Positions 54,873-63,521 of a stretch of 64,000 bases of DNA are shown one piece after another. The notes under the pieces were generated by a model that searched no databases, was not told where the DNA came from, and saw nothing but the letters and a program-made list of their open reading frames with translations. A program made the position numbers and the translations under genes. The stretch lies in assembly GCA_029194725.1 (NCBI GenBank), contig JARFXQ010000011.1, positions 1 through 64,000 of the forward strand, given 5' to 3'. Position 1 is the first letter of the stretch; every line of letters begins with the position of its first letter. This DNA is from Nitrospira sp. GTDB lineage: Bacteria; Nitrospirota; Nitrospiria; Nitrospirales; Nitrospiraceae.

Positions 54873-55698
54873 CCCAACTTCCGCAGTTCGCGAGGTCAGC
54901 GTGGGAGATGGGCGTGTCAGGTTTTCTGTGTAACTGATTGTGGTTAATCACTGGTAGGCACCCGATCTCCTAAGATCATGGCAAATTGATTGAGCGCCCG
55001 TTTCTGGGGGAGCACCCGATCCAGCGCCCGATACAAGCGATCGTCGTTGACCAGGTCAGCCGGGACTCCGAGCAGATCCTCCAGCGCGGTCTGTCGGTAC
55101 CAGGTCTCGGCATTGTGCAACTCACTGGCCGGTTCACACAGGCGCGCCAGGACCAAGACCGCCGCCATGGTGGCCCAGGGCACCGCTTCCCGGCCCGCCG
55201 GCAGCAGCGACCCCAACGCGGTGTCCAACTGCAAGGCGCGCCATAGTGTCCAGCCCAGCCACACGTCCCCGAAGCGTCGGCTGCGTTCCAGCCGGACCTG
55301 ATCCAGTCGGACCGGAACGACCGTCTCCTCCGCCGTCCCAGGCGTGAGCAGATCCGGTTGTGTGGCCCGTCCGACAAGCAGCTGAGCCAGCGCCCTCGCA
55401 CGGGCACAGCCTTGGGCATCCAATTCGCCCAACTGTGCCACCGTTTGCTGGACGACCTTGCGGCCCATCCACACCGAGCGCACCAGTTGCCAGTACGTAT
55501 GGACTTTGCCATCTTTACGGCGTGTCGTATGGCGGAGGTACATCGCGAGCCCTTATGCGTCATGGGTCAGGCTCGCGTCAATGGGGTTGGTCGCCACTAC
55601 ATCGTGGTTCCACGTAGGGGCTTGTTGATCTGTCGCGGGGTTGTACCAATGCCGAAGGCAAAAAAAGACTCCGAGGTGACCGAACTGCGGAAGTTGGG
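54873..55698 (-). mobile_element. IS1634-like remnant with both ends and a nested IS256 end
   Basis: The 18-bp inverted repeats CCCAACTTCCGCAGTTCG (54873-54890) and its complement (55681-55698) match perfectly and are flanked by a 4-bp direct repeat TTAG. Only 826 bp remain: the start of a transposase, and at 54912-55004 a 93-bp fragment almost identical to the right end of the IS256-family element at 45324. An insertion followed by an internal deletion explains the structure. Confidence 0.8.
54944..55543 (-). pseudogene. Chimeric transposase: IS1634-like N-terminus fused to an IS256 tail
   Basis: Residues 1-180 (MYLRHTTRRKDGKVHTYWQL, VVQQTVAQLGELDAQG, ARLCEPASELHNAETWY) are the N-terminal part of an IS1634/IS4-superfamily transposase. 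From about 55005 the frame passes into the IS256 end and finishes NQFAMILGDRVPTSD, the same last residues as the transposase at 45356. The catalytic DDE core is missing, so it cannot transpose. Confidence 0.82.
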
Positions 55699-55801
55699 TT
55701 AGTAGGGAAAAGGGACATACTGCCCCAGAGCAGAGAGGTCTCCTTCCATAGCGAATGAACCAATCGCATTTGGCGAATGCGCAGCCATATTGGGCCTTAG
55801 C

Positions 55802-56208
55802 CTACAGAGACATACAAATAGATGACTTGACGCGGAGCACGGATTCTTGCTGGAGGCGCGTTTTGTAGGACGCGATAATTTCTTGAACGGCCTTGCTCGG
55901 TGCGGCATCATCCGGATGAACAAGGCTCAGGACATACGAAGGTTCGCGGATAACTTCACCTGAAACCGACCGCCACTGTCCGGAGGCCTGCCAGGCCGAG
56001 AGTCCATGGGGGAACGTGGAGTGACTATCTCGTTAAGAAATTGCGTCCAGTCTTCCGTCGTGACATGGCCGGATGGCGTTTCTGTTCCGAAATACAGCAA
56101 CTCCTGCACTGCTGGCTGCCCATCGTCCCTGCATGGCGCGACGGTCATCGCCCCGCAGCCCACGAGAGAGATAAGGAACAGCATGGCGCCCGGCAGTGCC
56201 CGGAACAC
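55802..56208 (-). pseudogene. Second copy of the DUF3574 lipoprotein gene, frameshifted
   Basis: The copy keeps the lipobox (ISLVGC) and ELLYFGTETPSGHVTTEDW, nearly identical in DNA to 50000-50350. One base is missing in the run around 56009-56015 (CCATGGGGGAAC against CCATGGGGGAAAC in the intact copy), which throws the frame; the lost part continues in another frame as VIREPSYVLSLVHPDD and KAVQEIIASYKTR. The start is uncertain (GTG 56208 or further upstream). Confidence 0.8.
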
Positions 56209-56330
56209 AAGGCGAGGAGCTACCTGTTTCGTGGAATGCGTGAACAAAGTAGGCTCAACCTGCACGAGAGTCGAAATTTCCAAGTTTCTTCCTGTGACAC
56301 CCGCTGCATGATCTACAGACACCCATCTTC

Positions 56331-57941
56331 CTACCTCAATGCGAAGCTGCCTGGATTTCGTTCTGCCGATGTTCCGCCTTCGACTTGCTCCAATTCTCGC
56401 CGCGTTCGAGCATCCGTGAAGATGTTCCGTAGCGCTTCACGATGCGGTTGCCAATGCTTCTGGGCCACATCGTCCATCCGTCGGTCGACTCGGTCGGACC
56501 ACCACCATACCAGCCCACCGAGACATGCGTAGATGCCGCCGATCACGAGATTGGAATAGGGACACCATTGAGCTATGGTCTCCGCAGCCTGTGGAAACGG
56601 CGGCAAGGCATACCACCAACCGATGGCGGGAATTGAGGCCGCAACGAAAGCGTAGTATGACATCTTTCCACTCTTAATAGTTCCAGTCATGCATTCCAGC
56701 AGAGACTCATTCCTTGCCGGCTTCATGTCTGTCCCTTCACCACGCGCAACCTCGCGCTCAATCGTCCACAGAATCCGGTCCGAAGGCCACGCCTGTTCCT
56801 CGTTTGTACGGACCACTTCACACTGATGAGGAAGATTGATCGGAGCATAGCACCTCGTGCCGTTGGCAATCCGCTCAAACAAGCTCACGTGAATCTTCGG
56901 CAAACCCATATGATGATCGCGACAGAGTTTGATGATGTCACGCGGCTCCCAGCGATAGTACGCGCCTAATCCGGCACGGGCATCATAGAGCTCGTCATGC
57001 ACATCTTGGTGTGTGTGGACGTACTCACGGTCCGCCTTGATAAAACGCAACCCACACCGCTCTGCCTCGGCCATCATCCAGTCCAAGGCCACTAGAGACA
57101 TGCCGTGTTTCACATAGCCACCTCCCACGTTGGAGTGCACACCGGCAAACCATACCTGATCGACTTGTCCGGCAGGTATGTCCTTTTCATTCCACAATTC
57201 CGGGTGAAAAGTCCGACGATCGTCGTCGATCGATAAGGCGTGGCAGGCACGTGTGATGCGGCTGCTGGGAGTCAATTCGGAAAACCGCATGGGATAGATC
57301 CAGTTGAAAAGATCGCGTAGCTCCTCAAACGGCATCCCGACTGCCCCGACCGTATCCCATACTCCCACAAAATCTATGGTCACAGCCCCATCAGGCACAT
57401 GTTCATCGTGGATGATCGCGCCGCACGCTTCGCGTCGCGCTCGGTCTTGTTTGGCCATGTCGAGCGACGGCTGATTCTTCCGCCGCTCACTCTCTGTGAC
57501 CCTCTGGAACGCTTCTCGGCGAAACGCCGTCCAGCATTTGTTCACGCAACGCTTGAGTGTCGCATGGCTGACTTTCTCGACATCCAAAATGCCGCAATAC
57601 TGGATGAGACCCGAGAGAGCCCGGACTGTATAGGCCCCCCGACTGAATCCAAAGAGGAAGATGTGGTCGCCCGGCTCGTAGACATGAATCAATTCCATGT
57701 AGAGTTCTTTGACGTTCTTGCGAAACCCATAGCCGAACGCACCGCCGATCACCTTGACTGGAGCCAGCCGCGACGTGCCGACTCCGTCATCATAAAATGC
57801 CACTTGCGGCGTCAAGGTCTGGTCGTACTTATGGCCTTGAATATCAACCGCTTCGTACAGTTTAAAGACATTGGTCCCTCGCGCTTTGATGGCAGTATTG
57901 CCTGTTCCGTCGGAACACAACACGATGTTCTTGCCTGGCAT
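56331..57941 (-). CDS. DUF2235 alpha/beta-hydrolase with C-terminal membrane helices
   Basis: DUF2235 proteins include T6SS phospholipase effectors and stand-alone hydrolases. KNIVLCSDGTGN opens the domain, the nucleophile elbow is FGFSRGAYTVRAL, the acid lies in VGVWDTVGAVG and the His in WFAGVHSNVGGGY. After residue 430 two hydrophobic helices (YYAFVAASIPAIGWWYALPP and LVIGGIYACLGGLVWWW) suggest membrane attachment. GAGGAGG precedes the ATG. No T6SS gene is nearby, so a housekeeping lipid hydrolase is as likely as an effector. Confidence 0.87.
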   Translation of the reverse strand: MPGKNIVLCSDGTGNTAIKARGTNVFKLYEAVDIQGHKYDQTLTPQVAFYDDGVGTSRLAPVKVIGGAFGYGFRKNVKELYMELIHVYEPGDHIFLFGFSRGAYTVRALSGLIQYCGILDVEKVSHATLKRCVNKCWTAFRREAFQRVTESERRKNQPSLDMAKQDRARREACGAIIHDEHVPDGAVTIDFVGVWDTVGAVGMPFEELRDLFNWIYPMRFSELTPSSRITRACHALSIDDDRRTFHPELWNEKDIPAGQVDQVWFAGVHSNVGGGYVKHGMSLVALDWMMAEAERCGLRFIKADREYVHTHQDVHDELYDARAGLGAYYRWEPRDIIKLCRDHHMGLPKIHVSLFERIANGTRCYAPINLPHQCEVVRTNEEQAWPSDRILWTIEREVARGEGTDMKPARNESLLECMTGTIKSGKMSYYAFVAASIPAIGWWYALPPFPQAAETIAQWCPYSNLVIGGIYACLGGLVWWWSDRVDRRMDDVAQKHWQPHREALRNIFTDARTRRELEQVEGGTSAERNPGSFALR

Positions 57942-58592
57942 AACATTCCTCCTCTCCGACTATGTCTTCGATAGATGCATGCCGTCCCGCGGGAGTAAGC
58001 AGTCGGCGAAACCAATAGCTCCGAGCACACTGATTAATCCAAGCAGCAAAGTTTGTACCGGTCTGTACGGTGAAGGAATGCTTTACTTATGATCGAGATT
58101 CAGAGCAGATGAGACGACCGACCCGAAAGATCTGTATCCTTATAGATAACAAGTTGGATCGGAAACGATTCAGAACCGGTCTCGGCCGGTCTTGACGTGG
58201 GCTTTTTGTTTCAGCCACACAAGACCATGTCGAACAACCGGGCACTTTAGCAGGCTGCGGAAAAACTCGATTTGTGTGCTTTGACAGGCTCAGCACGGAC
58301 GGAAAACCTCTGTAAATTCAACAAGCGCTCCGTTCGTCCTGAGGCTCTCGAAGGATGAACGGAGGGTTTTCCCGTAGCCTGTTAGGTAGCGGTACTGGAT
58401 CAGGAACAGTGCTCGCTTCCCCCAACCTTCAAGACGCCACCCCGCGAAACAAACAGAGCGGCGAAGGTAGGAGGGATAAACAACCGGTCTTCAGTATTCG
58501 GGATGCGGAAGTAGTGCTGCGGTTGCAGCATCACATTATCATTGCGGCGCCATGGCCCGGATCATCATACTCACCCTATGGTCCTGGCACGT
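57942..58592. other. Intergenic stretch carrying a long palindromic repeat
   Basis: Apart from the inverted repeat at 58246-58390 I see no gene or signal here. Confidence 0.5.
58246..58390. repeat. 145-bp imperfect palindromic element
   Basis: The outer arms AGCAGGCTGCGGAAAAAC and, from the other side, AACAGGCTACGGGAAAAC pair, and inner arms (around TTGACAGGCTCAGCACGGAC and CGTTCGTCCTGAGGCTCTCG) pair as well. It would form a long hairpin and looks like a dispersed palindromic repeat of the kind seen in many GC-rich genomes. Confidence 0.65.
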
Positions 58593-58889
58593 TCATGATT
58601 GATGATGAGACTCTGAAGAGGAGCCTTCGGCGGAAAGCATCCTCTCGGCTTGTGTGATCGCGTCATGCAATGCCTTAAGGCCCTTGGCTGTTCTCCTTGA
58701 TCTCGGCAAGCTGTTCACGTAATGAGATGCTGTTTTCGTCAGGGTTTGCAACATCTCTTTCAGATCATGGAGTTCCGTTGATTCTACCGGTGCCGCGACG
58801 CGAGTCATGGCCAGCCTTCTACGCGGACCTATATACGGTTCAGGAGCGATCGGATTATCTTTTTCGAGCTCCGGCCGTCTGAATAGCAT
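58593..58889 (-). CDS. Hypothetical protein
   Basis: A 98-residue protein with AAGGAG upstream of the ATG at 58889. The middle (TELHDLKEMLQTLTKTASHYVNSL) and KALHDAITQAERML are amphipathic helices, without signal or known motif. It stands alone. A small helical regulator or structural protein is possible; nothing more can be said. Confidence 0.55.
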   Translation of the reverse strand: MLFRRPELEKDNPIAPEPYIGPRRRLAMTRVAAPVESTELHDLKEMLQTLTKTASHYVNSLPRSRRTAKGLKALHDAITQAERMLSAEGSSSESHHQS

Positions 58890-59005
58890 TGTAATTCTCC
58901 TTGGAGGTAGGCACGGTATCACAACACCCAGGCGGTTTATAGAGCGCCCATCATGCCCTTCCGCTCATGATTCTTGCCCCGTCCATCGACCAGACTTTCC
59001 TACAT

Positions 59006-59656
59006 TCAGCTCTCGGGTCCTCGTACCTGCTTCCATGAGGGAACAAAGGCCGGCGTCACTGCCGCATACCGATCATAAGCCTCGCCGAATTGCGCACGGG
59101 CCTCTGCCTCCTCTTCGTGTGCAAGCAGGACATACATCCCCACGAGCACAGGGAACATGACCAGCGTCGGAAAGGTCGGCCACTGGAGAAGGAAACCCAG
59201 CATAATGATGATGAAGGCGGCATACTGCGGATGTCTGACCAAGGCATAGGCTCCACTTGTGGCCAGGGTCTGCTCGCGCTGCGCTCGATACAAGACGCGC
59301 CAGGACACCGCCAGCAGGATCAGCCCTATGAAAACCAGCAGCTCGCTGAGAATATGCACTGGATCAGAGTGCGCGGAGCCAGGGATGCCGAGCAAGACAT
59401 GCCAGAAATGGCCGGTGTCGTGAGCAAACGGATCGACCTCCGGATAGTGGTTCGCCAGCCATCCCGAGAGCAGATACATGCTCAGCGGGAATCCATACAT
59501 CTCCGCAAACAATGCCACGATAAACGCCGAGAATACTCCAAGGGATCGCCAATCACGTCCCGTCCGAGGACGCGTGAAGCTCAGCGCAAAAAGAATAAAG
59601 AAGAGGGAATTGACGAGGACGAGCCACCATACCCCGTAGGCCGCATCATTATCCAT
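59006..59656 (-). CDS. Integral-membrane methyltransferase of the ICMT/PEMT fold
   Basis: Five or so transmembrane helices end in TSGAYALVRHPQYAAFIIIM and EEAEARAQFGEAYDRYAAVTP, the SAM-binding signature of isoprenylcysteine carboxyl methyltransferase-like proteins, used in bacteria for methylating lipids or small molecules. ATG 59656 after AGAGAGG is preferred over 59677. It is isolated from other genes, so the substrate cannot be guessed from context. Confidence 0.82.
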   Translation of the reverse strand: MDNDAAYGVWWLVLVNSLFFILFALSFTRPRTGRDWRSLGVFSAFIVALFAEMYGFPLSMYLLSGWLANHYPEVDPFAHDTGHFWHVLLGIPGSAHSDPVHILSELLVFIGLILLAVSWRVLYRAQREQTLATSGAYALVRHPQYAAFIIIMLGFLLQWPTFPTLVMFPVLVGMYVLLAHEEEAEARAQFGEAYDRYAAVTPAFVPSWKQVRGPES

Positions 59657-60058
59657 GGGTCCTCTCTCTGCCGTCATGTGACATGTGTCGAAACGGAAAG
59701 GCGGCAGCTCTCTTCAATAGCTACACCATACCGTACACAACCAGAGTAAGTCAGTCGGCCCTCATAGAGGGCGACTAGCTTCCTTCCAACGTTGTCCAGA
59801 CTGGAAAGAGATCTGAGCTCGCTTCCTCACTCCTCCTTGGGAAGAATGGTGAGGCCTATGCATCGGATCGCTCCTACTTCATTTTTCTCTTCGTCTCCTG
59901 GTGGGAAGCTCTGATTGCTGTAACGAACAGGGTTGGTCGGAAGAAATTCGGATGGTTTGATAGGAATCTAGTGCGTTTCGGTACAACTGCTGACTCTCTG
60001 TTTTTCTGTGTTTCTGCTGTGCTCTATGAACTCACGATGGTCTTTCGCACAGTCCATC
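59657..60058. other. Intergenic stretch, no gene recognised
   Basis: Upstream region of the ICMT-fold gene and downstream region of the Sel1-repeat gene; no clear terminator hairpin is visible. Confidence 0.4.
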
Positions 60059-61084
60059 TCACCGCCTGCCCGTCTTCAACTTTGCGTAATGAGAGCAGCC
60101 TCTTGGCTCCCTGAGATCGCAGGCTTTCCCGTAATACTTGAGTGCTTCAGCATCGTCCTGTTTGAGACCCCGTCCGACTTGATAGACCATGCCGAGATGG
60201 ATACAGCCCTTCGCATCCCCAGCGTCACAGGCCTTTCTGTAAAGGTTGATGGCTCGAATGTCGTCCTGCTTGATCCCGGTCCCCTGGGCATACATCAAAC
60301 CGAGATTGGAGCAACCTCTCGCATTCCCACCGTCACAGGCCTTCCTGTAGAAGTCGGCGGCTTGAAAGTTGTCCTGCTGGACCTCGGTGTACATCACGCC
60401 AAGGTTGTAGCAGCCCCTCGCATTCCCACCGTCACAGGCCTTCCTATAGAAGTCGGTTGCTTGAACGTCATCCTGTGGGACCCCGGCCCCTTCGGCATAC
60501 ATCACGCCAAGGTTGTAGCAGCCCTTCACATTCCCCCCGTCACAGGCTTTCCTCGAGAAGGCAGCGGCTTGAGCGTCGTCCTGTGGAACCCCAATCCCCT
60601 CGGCATACATCACGCCAAGATTGTAGCAACCCTTCACATGCCCCCCATCACAGGCTTGCCTATAGAAGTCGATAGCTTCAAGGTCGTCCTGTTGAACCCC
60701 CGTCCCCTCGGCATACATCACACCAAGGTTGTAGCAGCCCCTCACATTCCCCCCGTCACAGGCTTTCCTCGAGAAGGCAGCGGCTTGAACGTCATCCTGT
60801 GGGATCCCGATTCCCTCGGCATACATCACGCCAAGATTGGAGCAGCCGCCCACATCCCCACCGTCACAGGCTTTCCTGAAAAGGGCTGCAGCTCGGGCGT
60901 CATCTTGCTTCACTCCCTCACCTTTCAGATACAACAATCCGAGGGAGTTGCATGCTGTCGAAGTGCCTTTCTCGCATGCCGCTTTCACCTGTTGCGACTG
61001 GTCGGATGCCTCCGAAGGACTCATCGCTACTGAGGCCAATGCTCCGAAGACCATGAACGCGTGAAGAAGAGAGCGAACCGTCAT
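60059..61084 (-). CDS. Secreted Sel1-repeat, cysteine-paired (Hcp-like) protein
   Basis: A signal peptide (1-26) is followed by eight 36-residue Sel1 repeats and a partial ninth, each of the form ACDGGxxxGCxNLGVMYAEGxG. Two cysteines per repeat should form a disulfide, as in Helicobacter Hcp proteins, fitting a periplasmic or secreted location. Repeat 6 lacks three residues at the GxG turn. GGAGG precedes ATG 61084. Such proteins act as scaffolds for protein contacts. Confidence 0.87.
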   Translation of the reverse strand: MTVRSLLHAFMVFGALASVAMSPSEASDQSQQVKAACEKGTSTACNSLGLLYLKGEGVKQDDARAAALFRKACDGGDVGGCSNLGVMYAEGIGIPQDDVQAAAFSRKACDGGNVRGCYNLGVMYAEGTGVQQDDLEAIDFYRQACDGGHVKGCYNLGVMYAEGIGVPQDDAQAAAFSRKACDGGNVKGCYNLGVMYAEGAGVPQDDVQATDFYRKACDGGNARGCYNLGVMYTEVQQDNFQAADFYRKACDGGNARGCSNLGLMYAQGTGIKQDDIRAINLYRKACDAGDAKGCIHLGMVYQVGRGLKQDDAEALKYYGKACDLREPRGCSHYAKLKTGRR

Positions 61085-61585
61085 CGCGTAACCTCCGAAG
61101 AAGCAAAAAGCGTCGAGCGGACGAAGTCTAGCGAGACAGACGATCAGATTCAAGGCGGGAAGCTGGAACCAATCTCAACATCACCTCTTGCGGGATTCGA
61201 TCTCTGCGCTGCAGCGACGTTCGAGAATACGTCGTCAAATTGCCAGACAAAACTCGGGCTCGTCGTTGCGGTGAGCGCTATTGACACCATTCGGATTCCA
61301 GATTGTCAATTTCGAGAAGGGCACTCCATGTTCCACGCTGCCGACAGTACGACATTCGGCTCTTCACACCCCGTTGCAAAGTGAATCGCGAAGGCGATAC
61401 GATCGTCTTCCGTTTTTCTCTTTTCTTTCATGAAGAGAGGAACGCGCCGACATCGGTTTAGGCTTGCATTCAGATGCTTCCGCCTAAGCCCCCTGAGCGG
61501 ATTTCATGCGCACATGAGTGAATTGAAGTCCATTGGCGGGGAATCCATTTGTGGTCACCGCGCCTTCTCGACTTGTGGGTGAAAC
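61085..61585. other. Divergent intergenic stretch, no gene recognised
   Basis: About 500 bases separate the Sel1 gene from the oppositely directed OmpA-type gene; promoters for both should lie here but no box stands out. Confidence 0.4.
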
Positions 61586-63397
61586 ATGATCATCAAGTTA
61601 TCCGCCTTTGCTCTTGCATCCATCGTCATGCTCTGCGGCACCATGCCGGTTGCGATGGCTGTCGAAGATTCAGACGGCCAGCCATCGCAAGACGAGCTGA
61701 GCGCGGCGCGAAACAATCTCCAGCAGGCCAAGCAAAAAATCGATGAGCTTGAGCGACAACTCAAGCAACGGATCGGTGAGCTCGTCCTCCAGCTCCATGC
61801 CAAGGATAATGAGATTGCAGCCCTGATAACCAGCAGCCACGAGAATTCCAAGCAGCTTCGAGAAGATCTTATGTCCCAAACTGAGGAGCTCAATCAGGCC
61901 AAGCGTCGCGTTGCCGAACTCGAACAACAGTTGGCCGCGACGGGAAAAATGCAGGAACTGGCCCAGGCTAAACGCCGCGCCGCCGAAGCGGAACAGCAGA
62001 CGGCGAAGAAAGAGCAAGAGCTGGCGCAGGCCAAACGCCGCGTTGGGGAATTCGAACAACAGTTGGCCGCGATGGGAAAAGGACAGGACCTGACCCAGGC
62101 CAAACGTCGCGCTGCCGAAGTCGATCAGCAGATGGCGGGGAAAGAGCAAGAGCTGGTACAGGCCAAGCGTCGCGTCACCGACGCGGAGCAGCAGATAGCG
62201 GGGAAAGAACTAGAACTGGCCCAGGCCAAGCGCCGTGTCACTGAAGCCGAACTGCAGATGGCAGAGAGAGAGCAAGAACTGGCGCAGGCCAAGCGCCGAG
62301 CTGCCGAAGTCGACCAGCAGATGGCGGGGAAAGAGCAGGAACTGGCGCAGGCCAAGCGCCGTGTCACCGAGGTCGAACAACAGACGGCGGGGAGAGAGCA
62401 GGAACTGGCGCAGGCCAAGCGCCGTGTCACCGAGGTCGAACAACAGACGGCGGGGAGAGAGCAAGAACTGACACAGGTCAAACGTCGTGTCACCGACGCG
62501 GAACAGCAGATCGCGGGGAAAGAACTAGAACTGACCCAGGCCAAGCGCCGCACCGCCGAAGCGGAACAACAGACGGCGAAGAAAGAGCAAGAACTGGCGC
62601 AGGTCAAGGAGGACCTCAAACAAGCCACGCAAAAGCTGGCGGATCTCACTCCCCAACTCACGACAAAAGACGCGGAACTTGTGCGCACGAAGCAATTGCT
62701 GGCGGAGTTTGAGCTCAATTCGTCCAAACAGGCCGCGTCGGCTTCCGCTCAGGAAGAACCTCCCTCGCTTGCGCTGCTAACTATCGATCACAATCTCTCT
62801 TTGACCAACCTGCTCGGGCCAGACTCTGAGGTCGCAGATGATGGAGAAGCATTACTATCGAATAGCGAGCTCGGCAAAGTAAGCGAAAGCCTTGCGAATC
62901 TATTACAGCCCGAACTCAGGAAGGGTAGTGCCGCCTTGAAGCAGCGCGGAAATAAATTGACCCTCGCATTGGCAGCCGGAGAGTTATTTCCCCCAGGTGA
63001 CGCGACACTCACCATCGGAGGCGCCTCGCTCCTCGAGCGGGTCGGGGTCGTCTTGCATGGATTCCGTTACCAGAACATCGAGGTAGCCGGACATACCGAC
63101 AACCAGCCGCTCCGGAACGACTCTCGGAAGGGCTTTCGGGATAATGTCGAACTCTCTCGAACACGGGCCGACCATGCCGTTCAGGTACTGGTCAGCGGGG
63201 GACTAGGAGCCGACCGAGTCAAAGCAGTGGGCTACGCAGATAGCAAGCCTATCGCGACGAATGATACTGAAAATGGCCGGATGAAGAACCGACGAATGGA
63301 AATCGTGATTACACAATGGCCGGAATCGGGCGGCAATGCGACCGACGGAAAGGCGCAAGCCGGCAAGAAACCCCAGGATACCCCCCCCAAACGGTGA
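61586..63397 (+). CDS. Coiled-coil OmpA-type peptidoglycan-binding protein with 21-residue repeats
   Basis: A signal peptide (1-25) leads into a long coiled coil (about 35-370) built largely of tandem 21-residue units such as ELAQAKRRVTEVEQQTAGRE. A linker and an OmpA C-terminal domain follow (EVAGHTDNQPLR, LSRTRADHAVQVLV, VGYADSKPIATND, KNRRMEIVI). It would sit in the periplasm with the OmpA domain on peptidoglycan and the rod as spacer. Total length 603 residues. The ATG follows GGGTGA. Confidence 0.9.
   Translation: MIIKLSAFALASIVMLCGTMPVAMAVEDSDGQPSQDELSAARNNLQQAKQKIDELERQLKQRIGELVLQLHAKDNEIAALITSSHENSKQLREDLMSQTEELNQAKRRVAELEQQLAATGKMQELAQAKRRAAEAEQQTAKKEQELAQAKRRVGEFEQQLAAMGKGQDLTQAKRRAAEVDQQMAGKEQELVQAKRRVTDAEQQIAGKELELAQAKRRVTEAELQMAEREQELAQAKRRAAEVDQQMAGKEQELAQAKRRVTEVEQQTAGREQELAQAKRRVTEVEQQTAGREQELTQVKRRVTDAEQQIAGKELELTQAKRRTAEAEQQTAKKEQELAQVKEDLKQATQKLADLTPQLTTKDAELVRTKQLLAEFELNSSKQAASASAQEEPPSLALLTIDHNLSLTNLLGPDSEVADDGEALLSNSELGKVSESLANLLQPELRKGSAALKQRGNKLTLALAAGELFPPGDATLTIGGASLLERVGVVLHGFRYQNIEVAGHTDNQPLRNDSRKGFRDNVELSRTRADHAVQVLVSGGLGADRVKAVGYADSKPIATNDTENGRMKNRRMEIVITQWPESGGNATDGKAQAGKKPQDTPPKR
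61890..62610 (+). repeat. 63-bp tandem repeats inside the OmpA-type gene
   Basis: About eleven in-frame units near 63 bp encode the 21-residue coil repeat; two neighbouring units around 62343-62468 are almost identical, a sign of recent expansion. Not a CRISPR array: there are no unique spacers. Confidence 0.8.
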
Positions 63398-63521
63398 CTA
63401 TCGTTGGCAGTTACGGAATTGCCGATGGCGAGGACCAAGGTATCCGCCCCTCTTTTCCCTTTGACGAAGAGGTGCTGGTTCATCCGGAACATTCCAAGGT
63501 CTCAGGAAATCGCCAGGAGTA

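Noticed and set aside
60008..61033. A 341-residue open frame opposite the Sel1-repeat gene
   Set aside because: Its repeats are the reverse reading of the Sel1 units, and the Sel1 protein has a signal peptide and ribosome site.
61890..62610. Regular 60-odd-bp periodicity that might suggest a CRISPR array
   Set aside because: Units abut without unique spacers and are in frame within a coiled-coil gene.
62125..62727. Long open frames on the strand opposite the OmpA-type coil
   Set aside because: They are mirror images of the repeated coil codons, rich in Ser/Cys/Leu, with no ribosome site; shadows of the real gene.
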